Shown one piece after another: positions 1 through 10,699 of a stretch of DNA of 64,000 nt. Positions within the stretch are counted from its first letter, which is position 1. The number at the start of each line of letters is the position of its first letter. The DNA lies in contig OY735202.1 of NCBI GenBank assembly GCA_963457665.1, positions 51,040,781-51,104,780 on the forward strand, read 5' to 3'. Both the position numbers and the translations under genes were made by a program. A model generated the notes under the pieces. It was not told the DNA's origin and did not search any database. It saw nothing but the letters and a program-made list of their open reading frames with translations. This DNA comes from Thysanoteuthis rhombus (taxonomy: Eukaryota; Mollusca; Cephalopoda; Oegopsida; Thysanoteuthidae).

Positions 1-60
1 ACATTTTATAGGTTGTTCAGAGGCTTATAGAGATCCTCTTGCTCATTTTTTGATGGGAAC

Positions 61-500
61 CATCTACCGAAATTGTCACCAAAAATGTCAATATGGGTTT
101 CTTCAGTTTTTAAGCTCGTCTGGCTGTATGTATCTTACATGTAAGCTGCCCGAATGGGGCTAGAGGGCTGAAATTCTAAATCTTTAAATTACTAATCCTT
201 TACTCCTTATTATGTCTAGAAAAATGTTTTTGTTATCTTAAAATCCTTTCCTAATAGATTTTAGTGGGGTGAGGGTTTCAATTTGTAATGTGAGTTTATG
301 CTATATTTGTTTACTTAGTTTGTGTCTTGTTTGTTTTTTTTTCAGTCCTTTTTAGTGATCACTACCCAACAAAAGGCAAGAGAAGTAACTTATTCATTGA
401 TCATCCTTTTTTTAATTTTTTAATTGATCAATCCCAACATAGCATGCTGCCAAAAGTTGTTGGTAATGTGACAGTTTCTATTAAGTGACTAACCAGTTCA
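61..500 (-). repeat. Family A dispersed repeat, near full-length, reverse orientation
   Basis: This is a non-coding dispersed element read here from tail to head. The tail end has the typical 'gtttcttcagtttttaag' and 'gtctggctg' words. The middle has 'ttattatgtctagaaaa', a G-rich 'tagtggggtgagggtttcaat' and 'agtgatcactacccaacaaaa'. The head end reads 'tttctattaagtgactaacc'. The same order of words recurs in every other family A copy in this window. No protein is encoded. The element class is undecided (see findings). Confidence 0.85.
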
Positions 501-820
501 GTTTACTATTATGATAATATTAGTAAGTACAAAATAAGACCTAAATTAAAGCTCAGTTGCAATGAACCTTGTAGCATGCAGGACATGGGATAAATTTTCA
601 AAACATTCTGGAAAAAACAAAATTATTGATGACAAAAATGTGTTAATTTCCAAAAGAAAATGATGTTTAAGTAGAAATTATCCTTGATAATTAAAGAGCA
701 AGATTCAATTTTTTTCAGTCAACTATTCTATCATGTTTTCATAGTTCCACTTCTAAAATATTTTTTTGAAATGAGGAAAAGCAAGTGTGACTTGAGATAG
801 ATTGGATGAAGCAGTTATCT

Positions 821-2290
821 ATCATCATCAGTCTTTTGTTGTCCGTCGTTGGACATAGGTCCTTCCCAGGATCCACCACAATTCTCTATCAAGGGCGTTG
901 CGGAGCCAGTATTTCCTGAATTTGTCTAGTTTATCTCTCCATCCAGTATTTTGTCTGCTTTGGTTTTGCATGTGATCTCTGGGGATCTGTGTTGCAAATC
1001 ATGATGTCCATCAGTTATCTGCCATTCTTGCAACATGACCTGCCCATTGCCATTCAAGTTTTCTGATAAATTCTATGATGTCTTAGACTCCCATTTTCTT
1101 CCTGATATACTGTGCTGTCTTGTGATCTCTCCATGCGAGGTTGAGCATAATTCTCTCGTGCGCACGCTTCATGTTTCTCAGTTTGCGGGTTTGTCTCTTG
1201 GTTAGGTTCCAAGTTTCAGCCCCCATAAGTGACTATCAGGAGAATGCATTGGTCATATACTCTTCTTTTTAGGATTATTGGGATTGTCTGGTTTTTGCAG
1301 GTTGATGTTGCTCTGCTGAAGGCTTGCCATCCTAGAGTGATTCTTCACTTGATTTCTTCTCACTTTGAGGATCTCATGGAGATTCATTTTCCTAGGTTGA
1401 TGTTGTGTTTTACTTCCCCAGTTTTGCATCTTCGATTTTGACAGTTAAGTTCTTATTCTTGATGTGATTGTTGCTCATGATTTTTATTTTACTGTATTTT
1501 TACAGAGTTGAATGTCTTCTTGAAGTCTATAAATGGTACAGTGAGTGGCATTTTGTATTCTGCTGCTTTCTCTTTCAGCTGATTTATTGAATAAAGATGG
1601 TCCATGGTTGAGTAACTTCTAAATCGTTGGTTTTCATCTTGTGTTTTAGTGATCCGGTTGGTGATGAGTTTTGTGAAAAATTCATAGATGCATTCGAGTA
1701 GGCTTATAGGCCTGTAGTTGTTGAGGTCTTTGGAGTTTCTTTTTTTTATATAAAAGCATTATGATTGCTGTATTCCAGTCTTTTGGGACTTTACTCTGTT
1801 TTAGACACAAGTTGAACAGATTAGCTAGTTTTTTGCTGACGATCTTACCAGCTTTTTTGAGCATATTGATGGTGATATCATCTGGTCCAAAGCTTTTCCT
1901 TTTTCTGTTTGCTTGATGATTTATTTTACCTCCCATGGTGTAACTTCTGATTGTGTATCCTAGTTGTTGTTTTACTGCCTGTTTTTAAGAGTAGAGTTCT
2001 TGGTAGAATTCTTGGGCACAGACAATTCTGTCTCTGTCTGTTATCATGTCTCCATTTTCTTTGAGTTAGCTAGTTATTTGTTTCTGTCCAATACTGAGAG
2101 CTTTGTTTATTGCTTTAAAGCCCCAACGTTTTTCGTGAGTGGTTTTGATGATTGCTGCCGTATACTTACTTTCGTCTTCTCTTAGTTTTTATCGTTTTGT
2201 TTAGTTTGGTCTCTTCTATTTTTTCCCTTGTTGTTGGTGGTGGTTTGGATTTCTGTGCTTTTCAATAAGTTTCCTGGTTTCATCTGAGAT
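821..2290 (-). pseudogene. Decayed RTE-type non-LTR retrotransposon, RT domain to 3' end
   Basis: Translated on the minus strand in several frames, this gives the reverse-transcriptase part of a LINE polyprotein. Around 2290-1940 is the linker before the RT fingers (pieces like GALKAINKALSIGQKQI). Around 1936-1690 is the RT start (FGPDDITINMLKKAGK, then VPKDWNTAIIMLLYKKK). Around 1680-1500 is palm motif A (PFIDFKKTFNSV). The C-terminal region around 1200-1000 carries RKHERIMLNL and QWAGHV-type words. The 3' end is a short (TGATGA)n tail, seen as 'atcatcatca' at 821-830. Frameshifts and stops break it throughout. The 5' part with the endonuclease is missing, which suggests 5' truncation. The C-terminus matches the fragments at 53945 and 59897. 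The RTE clade is inferred from the endonuclease-RT C-terminal signature and the short tandem tail. Confidence 0.8.
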
Positions 2291-2457
2291 CATATACTTA
2301 CAGAAATCCACCAGCAGAAAATCTCTGCAAATAGATTGATCCTAGGGGCTTTTTTAAAAAATTGATTAAAATCAGTAACAGGTATGAATTGTACATAAAT
2401 TGCATGAAACATGCCAATCTTATGAAAGTAAGATGAAAAAAAAAAACATGTCTATTT

Positions 2458-2849
2458 AGTTACATGACCAATGTTTTTTGACAGTTGGCAGTGTGGGGGA
2501 GGGGGTGATCAATCAAATAATTAGAAAAAGAGATGATCAAAAAATCTATCTTGCCTTTTGTTAGTCTGCAATCATTAAAGAAGTTCAAATTTTCAAGAAA
2601 CAAGTGTGAACATTGGTGGACACAAACTAAGGGACCAATGTAGCCTAAACTTACATTGTAAATTGAACCCCCCCAAGTACAAATCTATTAGGAGGGAAAT
2701 TTTTAGAAGACAAAAGATCTATTTTTTCCTTGGCATAATAAGGATTAAATGTTTGAATTTTCAGCCCTCTACCTCCGCTGGTATAGCTTTTTTTATGCAT
2801 AGCCAGCCAGAAACCTCTGTTAACTGCTTTGGTTGACGGTTTTTAACAT
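2458..2849 (+). repeat. Family A dispersed repeat, head slightly truncated
   Basis: It begins inside the head at 'acatgaccaatg' and runs through 'ggacacaaactaagggacc', 'aaacttacattgtaaattgaa', 'ttttcagccctctac' and 'catagccagcc' to the tail 'ggttgacggtttttaac'. The conserved GGTCTGGTTAGTCAC head start is missing. It is a non-coding intronic or flanking repeat. Confidence 0.85.
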
Positions 2850-3170
2850 CAGAAAAAGCAGAGAAATTAACATTTCTACTGTGGTATAGATTGACATAAA
2901 TGATAATTATTTGGAGACATACCGAAAGAAAATTTTAGAATTTGTAAGATCTTAGTTAGAAATTCTCTAATCTTAATCAGGTTTTTTCAGATGATAGATG
3001 AAATTTTTCTAACAAGCTTCGAAATTTGGCCCAAGAAATTAGTTGAAACTTGCCGAGTTTTCATTCAAGAAGAATCTAAAGTTCTTCCCGTGGCTCCCCT
3101 GCTGCATACTTACAAGCAACTTGTGGGCTTCAAAATCAATTTTTCATAAAATAACATATTCTTTTGTAGC

Positions 3171-3516
3171 AGAAACAGTCAATCAAAACTGTTAACATAG
3201 ATTTTTTCAGTTTTTAGGTTGGTCTGGCTGGCTATGTATGTATGAATCATGTATACAGGCGGTACCAATTGAGCCATGGAACTGAACATTTCAACTGCTA
3301 GTCCTTATTATATCTACAAAAAACGTTTGGTTTTGTTTTTCAACCCAAACCCCTTATTGATAGGTTTTTGGTAGGGGTTCAATTTGCAATGTAAGTTTAT
3401 GCTAAATTGATCCCTTAGTCTGTATCCGATAGCATGCACGCTTATTTTTTTGAAAATTCAGAATTTTTTTCAGTGATCCTGGCCCAACAGCCAAGTGAAG
3501 TAACTTATTATTTTGT
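3171..3516 (-). repeat. Family A dispersed repeat, reverse, head truncated
   Basis: It starts with 'agaaacagtcaatcaaaact' (the inverted tail), continues with 'ggtctggctggctatgtatg' and 'cagtgatcctggcccaaca', and stops at 'gaagtaacttatta'. About 100 bp of head sequence expected next is absent. At that point a second family A tail begins, so this copy is broken by or joined to another copy. Confidence 0.8.
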
Positions 3517-3517
3517 A

Positions 3518-3592
3518 TTAGAAACCGTCAACCAAAACTGTCAACATAGGTATCTCTAGTTTCTAAGTTGGTCTGGCTGGCTATGTATGAAC
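3518..3592 (-). repeat. Family A tail fragment
   Basis: 'attagaaaccgtcaaccaaa' followed by 'ctgtcaacataggtatc' and 'ggtctggctggctatgtatg' is a clean second copy of the inverted tail. It lies directly after the truncated copy at 3171-3516 in the same orientation. Only the first ~75 bp are present. Confidence 0.8.
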
Positions 3593-3599
3593 GACAAGT

Positions 3600-4990
3600 G
3601 ATGTGATGAATGAGTCTGTCATTAAAACTTCTGCATACCTAAGATATCAAAAAAAGAAGCTTTCATTCTAACTGCCACGCTCATGAAAATTAGTGATAGA
3701 TAATATTTTTTTTTTAAACTTAGATGTAGATAACCAATTAGATATGAAACAGTTAGAAAAATCTTTTGAGAAATCCTCAAAACACATTTAAAGCATAGGA
3801 AATATTCAACATTTCAATTAATAATTTTCTCATTTTTTTGTCACGTATTGCATTTTGTCTCGATTAATTGAACTTAGAATATATTCACCTCTATCTCATA
3901 AATTTACATCTCTTTATTCAATATAATAAAATAACCTTCTTAAATGTGCCTGCAATTCTTTTATTCTTCAATTATGCAAAAATTCTAATAAATTTATAGG
4001 CATAAAGTTTACTTCTTAGCCATAAAATTGAATACGAAGCACAATTAATCAATTTATGAACTCAGTTGGGTGTTACTTGTTGATTGGCCATAGATTAGAT
4101 ACAAAATAGTCTTCCAGACAACTCAATTCAGTGAAGATGAACTTGTCTGAAATCTATAGTGTTACATTACTCTGTAATTCTAAAAAGATATATTCTTTTG
4201 AAATTCATTGAAATCTACATAATGGTAATAGAATATCAATAAAGTTATTTTTTTAAAAATCCTTGCAAATCTTTTGTCACTAATCCTAACATCTTGATTA
4301 TTGTATATTCTTATCATGTAAGGCAAAAGCTGACAAGTGCCACAGTAGTAATCTGTCAGGGATACTCAGTTGCAGATATAGTCTCAAATTATGACCAATT
4401 TTGCACTTAAAAAAAAAACATGAAATTTCAAACATAGTACATACCATAACATTAATTTTCAGTTGTGAAGGGAAGTCAGATTTGACCTCTGAGGACTGTA
4501 AGAGGTCAAATTCGAGATGAACACCGATCAACCAGGTTTAATGTTCAAATGCATTTAACGCTGTTCAAAAAACATTTAAAGTAACATTTCCAAAAGCTGG
4601 GTATGCCCATTCATTTAGAGATACTTTTGAGATCATCAGAACACAAGGAAATGCATTTAGATCAAGCTCAAAGTAAAAAAAAACTTTAAAAAGACATTAT
4701 TTTGCTAATATTCAGTGCCCTGGCAGCATGTTGATCATGTTACAAGTGATATCTCATTGAAATATCAAAGTATGTGTATAGCAGATTTGAAAAAAAAACA
4801 TGTTGCCAATTTAATCAACAATGTAATGAGTAATTTACAGACTACAATTTATGTCAACATTTACAGTAATTTCTCATATTTATAATATAGTTGGGTGCAC
4901 TTATGAAAAATAGACCTTACACCCCTCCATCAAGTGTTTCTCAATGTTTTCTTGTGGTATGAAGTGTGCTCAATAACACACTGAAAGTCT
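3600..4990. other. Non-coding AT-rich stretch, nothing recognised
   Basis: There is no open frame of note, no RNA gene and no repeat that I can match elsewhere in the window. Base composition is strongly A/T. It is presumably intronic or intergenic. Confidence 0.5.
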
Positions 4991-5007
4991 ATCATGGTAT
5001 GACCAAA

Positions 5008-5240
5008 GGTGAGGTATAAATTTCAAGATGGCCACCAAATCTTCAAAATGCCTATTACTCATTCATTATTTATCCTCAGTTAGTTTTTTCAACTGTTTTT
5101 CATAGAGTTATGTATGCTAGAAAAGGTATAAATTTCAAGATGGCATCCAAGATGACTGCTAAATCTTTAAAATGCCTATCAACCATTCAATATTTACCCC
5201 TGACAAATTTTTCCAATGATTTTTGTATCATCAAGCTCAA
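5008..5240 (+). repeat. Two-unit direct tandem repeat, ~115 bp unit
   Basis: Unit 1 starts 'aggtataaatttcaagatgg' near 5013 and unit 2 starts with almost the same words near 5125. Both continue with 'aaatcttcaaaatgcctat' or a close variant, then 'cattcaatatttaycc' and a 'ttttttccaatgattttt'-like end. The small ORF that covers unit 2 is a by-product of the repeat and shows no protein signature. Confidence 0.7.
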
Positions 5241-5299
5241 TTTACATAAGCTCACAGACTTGAAATGGAAGGGAACTGATTATGGTTTGTAAATCATAT

Positions 5300-8160
5300 C
5301 ATTTTACCTGAAAAAAAGTTCTTTTCAATCCTCATCAGTTGCAAAGAATAAAAATAATATAAAGTTCAATATTTCAGTTATAAGATAAACTCAGAAATCA
5401 AATTAAGGTAAATAGGTTATTTGAGTTGATCTCATGAGGAGAAACGCCAGATCATAATCTGTTTGGATAATTTTAAATGATACCCATTGATACCTGCGTA
5501 TCAAAAAACAGCTTTGCCCAAAACAATATGAATGAAACAAATGATTCCAAGGCCTCAGTTTTACAAATAAATCCTGATCTTTTATTCAACAGAAAGAAGT
5601 AAAGTAACAGAGAAATAGTAAAGGTTTGCGAAATTAAGTGCTTCTACAGGAAGTCAAATTGTATGTTTCCAGTTAACAGTCTATTGAAAACTGTAGTTGA
5701 ATGTCCACATAGAAGTGGAAAGTTTATTACAAGATTTTATGGTTCCTGTAGACAGAAGTATTGTTGAGTTCTGTTGGAAGCTGATTTTTGGACAAGATTT
5801 GAAGGTTCTGTGGGAGAGTCAACTTCAACAGAGAAGCTTCTTTTTGTTGAGATAACAGAGTTGAAAGATATCACCATGTGCTCGTAAAAATCTAAGTGAT
5901 TTAGAGGGATTCCAGAATGGCTGTCACTTAGTGTAAAGCTGATCCTTCAGTAACAGGTCAGCAGCTGCTGCTGCTAATTGAATGGTGAGTGAATGGTGAG
6001 TTAGTAATTCTGGGTAAGGGACCCTCTTCCAAACCAGGCTCCAACAAAACACATTTTCATGTGTTCCGATTGGCCCCCCCAAAATTGAGGATAAATTGTC
6101 ACATGACTGTTCCCTACTATGTCTAAACTTTGCTCAGCTGCTGCTGATTTTCCTCTTCTTCTTTAAAATTCTTTCAAATTAGCACTTTTTTTCCCAATGG
6201 GGTTTTGATTCTCTTTTTTACAGTAAGACCCCAAACATAAGCCTATCAAAATTCTGATGTAAGCAGCATATCGATCAACATTGTAAGACTCAACAATCTT
6301 ATCGGCAATAAACAATTCAACTAATAATTTGAAGATAATCAACTTTTAAATTTCGCAATTTTTATAAATCTTTCAATTCCCAGATATTCCTCAAGGAAAA
6401 AGACATAAGTAATTTGTATCTATACAGTCAAATAATACTAACAGTTTTCTGAACTTTTATTATTAGCATTTTATTTTATTCTATTCTATCTTATTCAAAA
6501 TAAATTTTGAATTGTTTCTTCTCATAAAGAGTGGTCAATGATGGGAACAAATTAATAGATCAAGAACCACGAATAATAGAAACTAAAACAGGAAACAACT
6601 TCAAGAATGAATACAATAATTACAGTACTACTAAAAAAAAGCAACAAATCGAAAACTTTTCAAAAGAGTAAAAAAACAAACAAATCCTCAAGTGAAAAAA
6701 AATGAGATATTAGCAAAAACATGTGCATAATTTGACTCACTGTATATCTTATTTTATGTTATTTGGACTTTTTTTCATAAAAGAACAATGTAAGTCACTC
6801 CCAAGGCACAGTATAATTATCAACAAGATCAAGTCTTTCCTTTTTGCTATCAAGTATTGATTACCCACAAAAATGTTGTGGGAAGGTGCTCCATTGTATA
6901 GATTTTTTCTTTGCTATATTAGGCAATGTTTATGCCTCAAAATCAATTTTTCATAAAATAGATTATTTTATATCATACAAAAGATTTTCAAAATATGAAA
7001 ATAACTACCATAAATTACTTGAAGCACTTAAACAATCAAGTTTTGATCTTATATGATGAAGAAAACCCTGGCCAAAAATTGACAGTAAAGTTTAGTGCTC
7101 TTTCACTTTGTATCTTAATCACCTTCTTGAACAGTACCATATTTTTTGTTCACTTAATATCATCAGTTCAAAGTGAATATCACAGGAGATAAAGATAACA
7201 TTTCAAGGAGAAGTGTTGCCTATTCGCAAGCTAGTTTTAGAGAATAACATATTGGTAATGCTGGATACCAAAGAATTTCCTTTTATGTCCAATAAAATAA
7301 GTACATGAAAATTGGGGAAGTATACTTATCATTTGAAGCAAATGAAACTTGGGGGCGGGTGGATTGAAAAAGGAAGAAAATAGCATTATATTCACTCTTC
7401 AATGAGAAGAAAACCTAAATGTTGTTTACTAAGTATGTCAAGAGATATAGCATTTCTATCGCAGTTCTTTTGACTACTAATAATAATGAAGAAAATAATG
7501 ATCATTATATTGGTGGTGGTGGTGGCGGTGGCAGTTGTAGTAAGGGGGGGGGAGTGCTGTAATACATTAAGTGCAGGTTCTTGAAATATGACAGGAAATA
7601 TTTTATTGCCCAACAAAAAGACAGTATTTAACAAATATTGGTGTCTAAGAGGAAGCTGATACTAGAGATAAGAGGATTGCTATAAATAAGCAAAATAAGG
7701 AGACAGTCATTGGGCTGAACAAATTACTAGAGACAGATCATATGGGTGGAGACTCAAGTTTGTCCTTGTTGCGAATAAAAAAATCCATTATAAACTTCCT
7801 TTAAAAAAAGAAGAAGGCAATGAATAGTGAAAGAAACGCAAGAACCGTGTGCAATAAAGAGTAAATTAGCAGAGTATCACGTTTGCTAATAGTGAAGTTA
7901 AAACAACAAAAAATACACAAGCATATATACATGTGCATCATACACTTATTGCACATATATAGTCATTCACATTTACTCACACACATTTTCAAAAAGACAC
8001 AAGGTATCCAATCAAAAGTATAAGTACATCTTAACAGCCCATAAATCTGTAACAGCCTTTTTTTTCACTAGTGAAAATTGGTCTCTGATGCTTCTACATG
8101 AAATCTTTGTTGCAAAATTTACTTTTAAGTATAAGATTGAATATAAGAAAGAAAACAGAT
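5300..8160. other. Non-coding stretch, nothing recognised
   Basis: It is AT-rich sequence with short ORFs that lack composition or motifs of a real protein. A small GGT/GGC run lies near 7512-7535 and a G run near 7544. I see no transposon signature, exon or RNA gene. Confidence 0.45.
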
Positions 8161-8170
8161 CTATTTATTC

Positions 8171-8304
8171 ATTCAATAGAAACAGTCATGAGACCAATCT
8201 TTTGACAGCATGGACATGTTGGGAGCAATCAATCATATAATGAAGGAACTGGTGATCAATGACTATGTTACCTCTCTCGCCTTTTATTGGTCAGTGATCA
8301 CTAT
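8171..8304 (+). repeat. Family A head fragment
   Basis: 'caatagaaacagtcatgaga', then 'ggacatgttgggagcaatca' and 'ggtcagtgatcactat' match the first ~135 bp of family A, without the GGTCTGG start. The remaining two thirds of the element are missing. Confidence 0.75.
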
Positions 8305-8660
8305 ATGAGAAGGACCCTGCCTCTCACAGACTCTTCTCACTTTAAACCCAACTTGACTCTCACCTAGACAGTTACAACCCCCACCCACCCACCCACTCCT
8401 ACTAAACAACCAGACAATGCAGGAATATCCCCATTTCTTCCTTGACCTCAAACATGTAAACAGCAAAATTTTCTGTGGACCACTGCAAATTTTTCTCTGA
8501 AAAAGATGGCTTGCACCCATCAAAATGCATCAAGACATGCTCATGGAATAAGAAAAAGTTTTGACATGTAATGCCTATATATATGTATATACATACATGA
8601 TAATGGAGACAATGTAGAAACCAAGTTTAATTCAAGATAAGTTTTATTCTTATTTTGTGG

Positions 8661-8691
8661 CATGTTTCTCTTGTCGAGCAAGCTTCTTCAG
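8661..8691 (-). ncRNA. Hammerhead-ribozyme-like core in Penelope terminal repeat
   Basis: On the minus strand the order is CTGAAGA, then a stem-loop with CTTG/CAAG arms around CTCGA, then GAAAC and ATG. This is the CUGANGA - stem II - GAAA order of a hammerhead catalytic core. It is flanked by near-complementary A/T-rich arms (8643-8656 and 8699-8717). Hammerhead motifs are established in Penelope-like elements. Whether this copy folds fully or cleaves cannot be told, because the cleavage strand would have to come from an adjacent repeat unit. Confidence 0.5.
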
Positions 8692-8960
8692 ACATAGAAA
8701 ATAAAATTAAAATAAAAGACCACCCCAACCCCAGGTGAAGAAGGGAGGGAAAGAGGGTTGGGTTTTGACTCATCTGTGAGGAAAAGGCTGTTCTTGTATG
8801 AAGTTGGTAAAATTGTTGAAGAAATGGGGGGGGGAGATTTATGGTCATCGCCTGAGAGGAGGCAAAGGAAGTTCGTATGTGTGTGAGTGGGCAATGTATG
8901 TGTCATTAGGATACTATTTGTATGTGTGTTTATGTAAGTGTGTTTATTTGAATAGGTGAG
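8661..8960 (-). repeat. Penelope-like terminal repeat (left arm of an inverted pair)
   Basis: Read on the minus strand, 8960 to 8661 matches 10410-10690 on the plus strand word by word. Shared words include 'cacacatacaaata', 'atcctaatgacacatacatt', 'gaccataaatctc', 'tttccctccct-cttcac' and 'gtctgaagaagcttgc'. The two copies flank the Penelope-like coding region at 9190-10260 as inverted terminal repeats. Terminal repeats in direct or inverted arrangement are known for Penelope-like elements. The end of this arm holds a hammerhead-like core. Confidence 0.75.
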
Positions 8961-9189
8961 TTAGTTGACCATGTATGTGCATGTATGTGTATGTGTCTTT
9001 GCTTTTAGATGGAAAACATGATTGTGTGTTAGTATGTATGAAAGTTTGTGATTATCAGTGGTGTATATTGTGCCCTTATGTACTTCTCAGATGTGTATAT
9101 AGTGTGTGTAATAACCTACATCGATTGGATGTCTATTGGTTCTGTATGTACTGATGCCTTGTCTTCCTATTAACCTAGCCGGGTATTTG

Positions 9190-10260
9190 GAGATGTTGCA
9201 AAACCCTGCTTATTGCTGCATTGTATTGTTTATGGTGATCAAGCATGTCTTTTTGTAGTGAACATACTTGATCATCCTAGATTTAGATAGAAATTACGGC
9301 CCATTTTATTTCGATGGCAGACCAAAACATATTGACGGCGTCCATCAAGAGAGCCCATCTGCTCTATACTCTTTTTGACTGTTCTTGAAGTTTCCCCAAT
9401 ATATATTTTAAAGCAGATTTTAAAGCAGATTTTACAGAGTATTTGGTATATTCTTATCTCGACAGTGGTGCTGCTTTGTGGTTTTCTGATTATTTTTCAA
9501 GGGGTTTTGGATGATTTAGTTATGATCTTTAAGCTCAGTTGTTTATAATATTTTTCAAACTCTGTTGTTGCTGAATTCAACAGAAGGATGATGTGCCTAT
9601 CTGTATTATTATTTCCTGGTTTATCGTTATTGCTGCTAGAGTGGAGTTTTTTGGCACTATGGATTTTGTGCACATCCCTTCTGGCACTGTATATGAATGG
9701 ATAGGGATAGTATAGTGTTCTAAAGGTGCACTCTATGAATTTTTCTCCATCTGCTAGGAACGGTATATTCTTAGAGCTCTCAGGTAGAAACCTATGATAA
9801 TACCTGATTTAATTCTAGTACTGTGGTGTAAGTAGATACTGAAGGGGTCATTCTTGTTAGTGTTCACAGTATACGCTTAGCAGTAGGTGAGTGTTAGTTC
9901 TATGTAATAGAATGTTGAGGAAAGGGCGGATGTTTTTGGATTCCGCTTTGTACATTAATTCAATTGTGGGTTCTTTTTTAATGAGTCTTCCTACTAAGTC
10001 AGGTAGGTTTGTGCTTCTTGGTATATTAGAGAGGCATTGCTGTATAAGAGATATGCGACATCTCTATGTATGGTGTCCCATGAAGGGTTTGATTCCAGGA
10101 ATTCTAGGAATAGGCATGCCAGAACTCCACTAATGGGCAAATCTATTGGTAAGCCAAATTTGTATTGGTAAAATTTGTTATTCAACTCAAAATAGCATTG
10201 TTCTCTGCAGAATGTGCATGTTGGTGTTGATGATAATGATCCCTTCACCTTTGTCTGAGG
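9190..10260 (-). pseudogene. Penelope-like retroelement, RT and GIY-YIG remnants
   Basis: The minus-strand frame at 10248-9994 contains FNNKFYQYKFGLP-type sequence followed by a degraded 'GVLACLFLEFLE'. This is the Penelope RT signature (a Y-x-Q-x-x-G-L-P-M-G block followed by a leucine-rich LFxExxE helix). Further 3', around 9780-9600, are words typical of the stretch after the RT palm (FYLRALRI). Around 9420-9360 the frame reads YIGETSRTVKKS, the GIY-YIG endonuclease core found at the C-terminus of Penelope proteins. Several frameshifts and stops make it a pseudogene. In-frame continuity is lost between the RT and nuclease blocks. Confidence 0.82.
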
Positions 10261-10394
10261 GTGTGATCTTTACAGTGTCATTTTTAGCCAATTTAGTCAG
10301 TGCTTAGATGTGTCTTCTGGGGATGGTGGTTCCGTACATACCCAACAACACTCACACAAACTACATTTTCCACCTAAAAACACACACATTCACA

Positions 10395-10690
10395 TATACA
10401 TGGTCACACCCACTCAGATGAGCACACATACAAATACCATCCTAATGACACATACATTTTATCACTCACACACTTTTACATACACTCCAATTTTGGCCCC
10501 TCCTTGGGCAAAGACCATAAATCTCTTTTTCCCTTTCGTCTACATATTTACCAACATCACACAAGGACAGTCATTTCCTCATGTATGAATTAACACCCAA
10601 TCTGTTTCCCTCCCTACTTCACTGGGGGTGGTGATTTTCATTTTTTTTTTCTCTTTGTCTGAAGAAGCTTGCAGCCATCTGAACCTTCAT
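10395..10690 (+). repeat. Penelope-like terminal repeat (right arm of an inverted pair)
   Basis: This is the inverted partner of 8661-8960 (see there for shared words). It ends with 'gtctgaagaagcttgc', a weaker hammerhead-like core in which the GAAA block has changed to GAAC. The small ORF over this arm (10310-10588) is repeat-derived, rich in HTHTH, and not a gene. Confidence 0.72.
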
Positions 10691-10699
10691 GTCTTCAAT

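Noticed and set aside
1229..1441. Plus-strand 70-codon ORF
   Set aside because: It is the antisense shadow of the minus-strand RTE coding remnant.
10310..10588. 92-codon HTHTH-rich ORF
   Set aside because: It lies in the right terminal repeat of the Penelope-like element, and its mirror copy at 8661-8960 is not open in the same frame.
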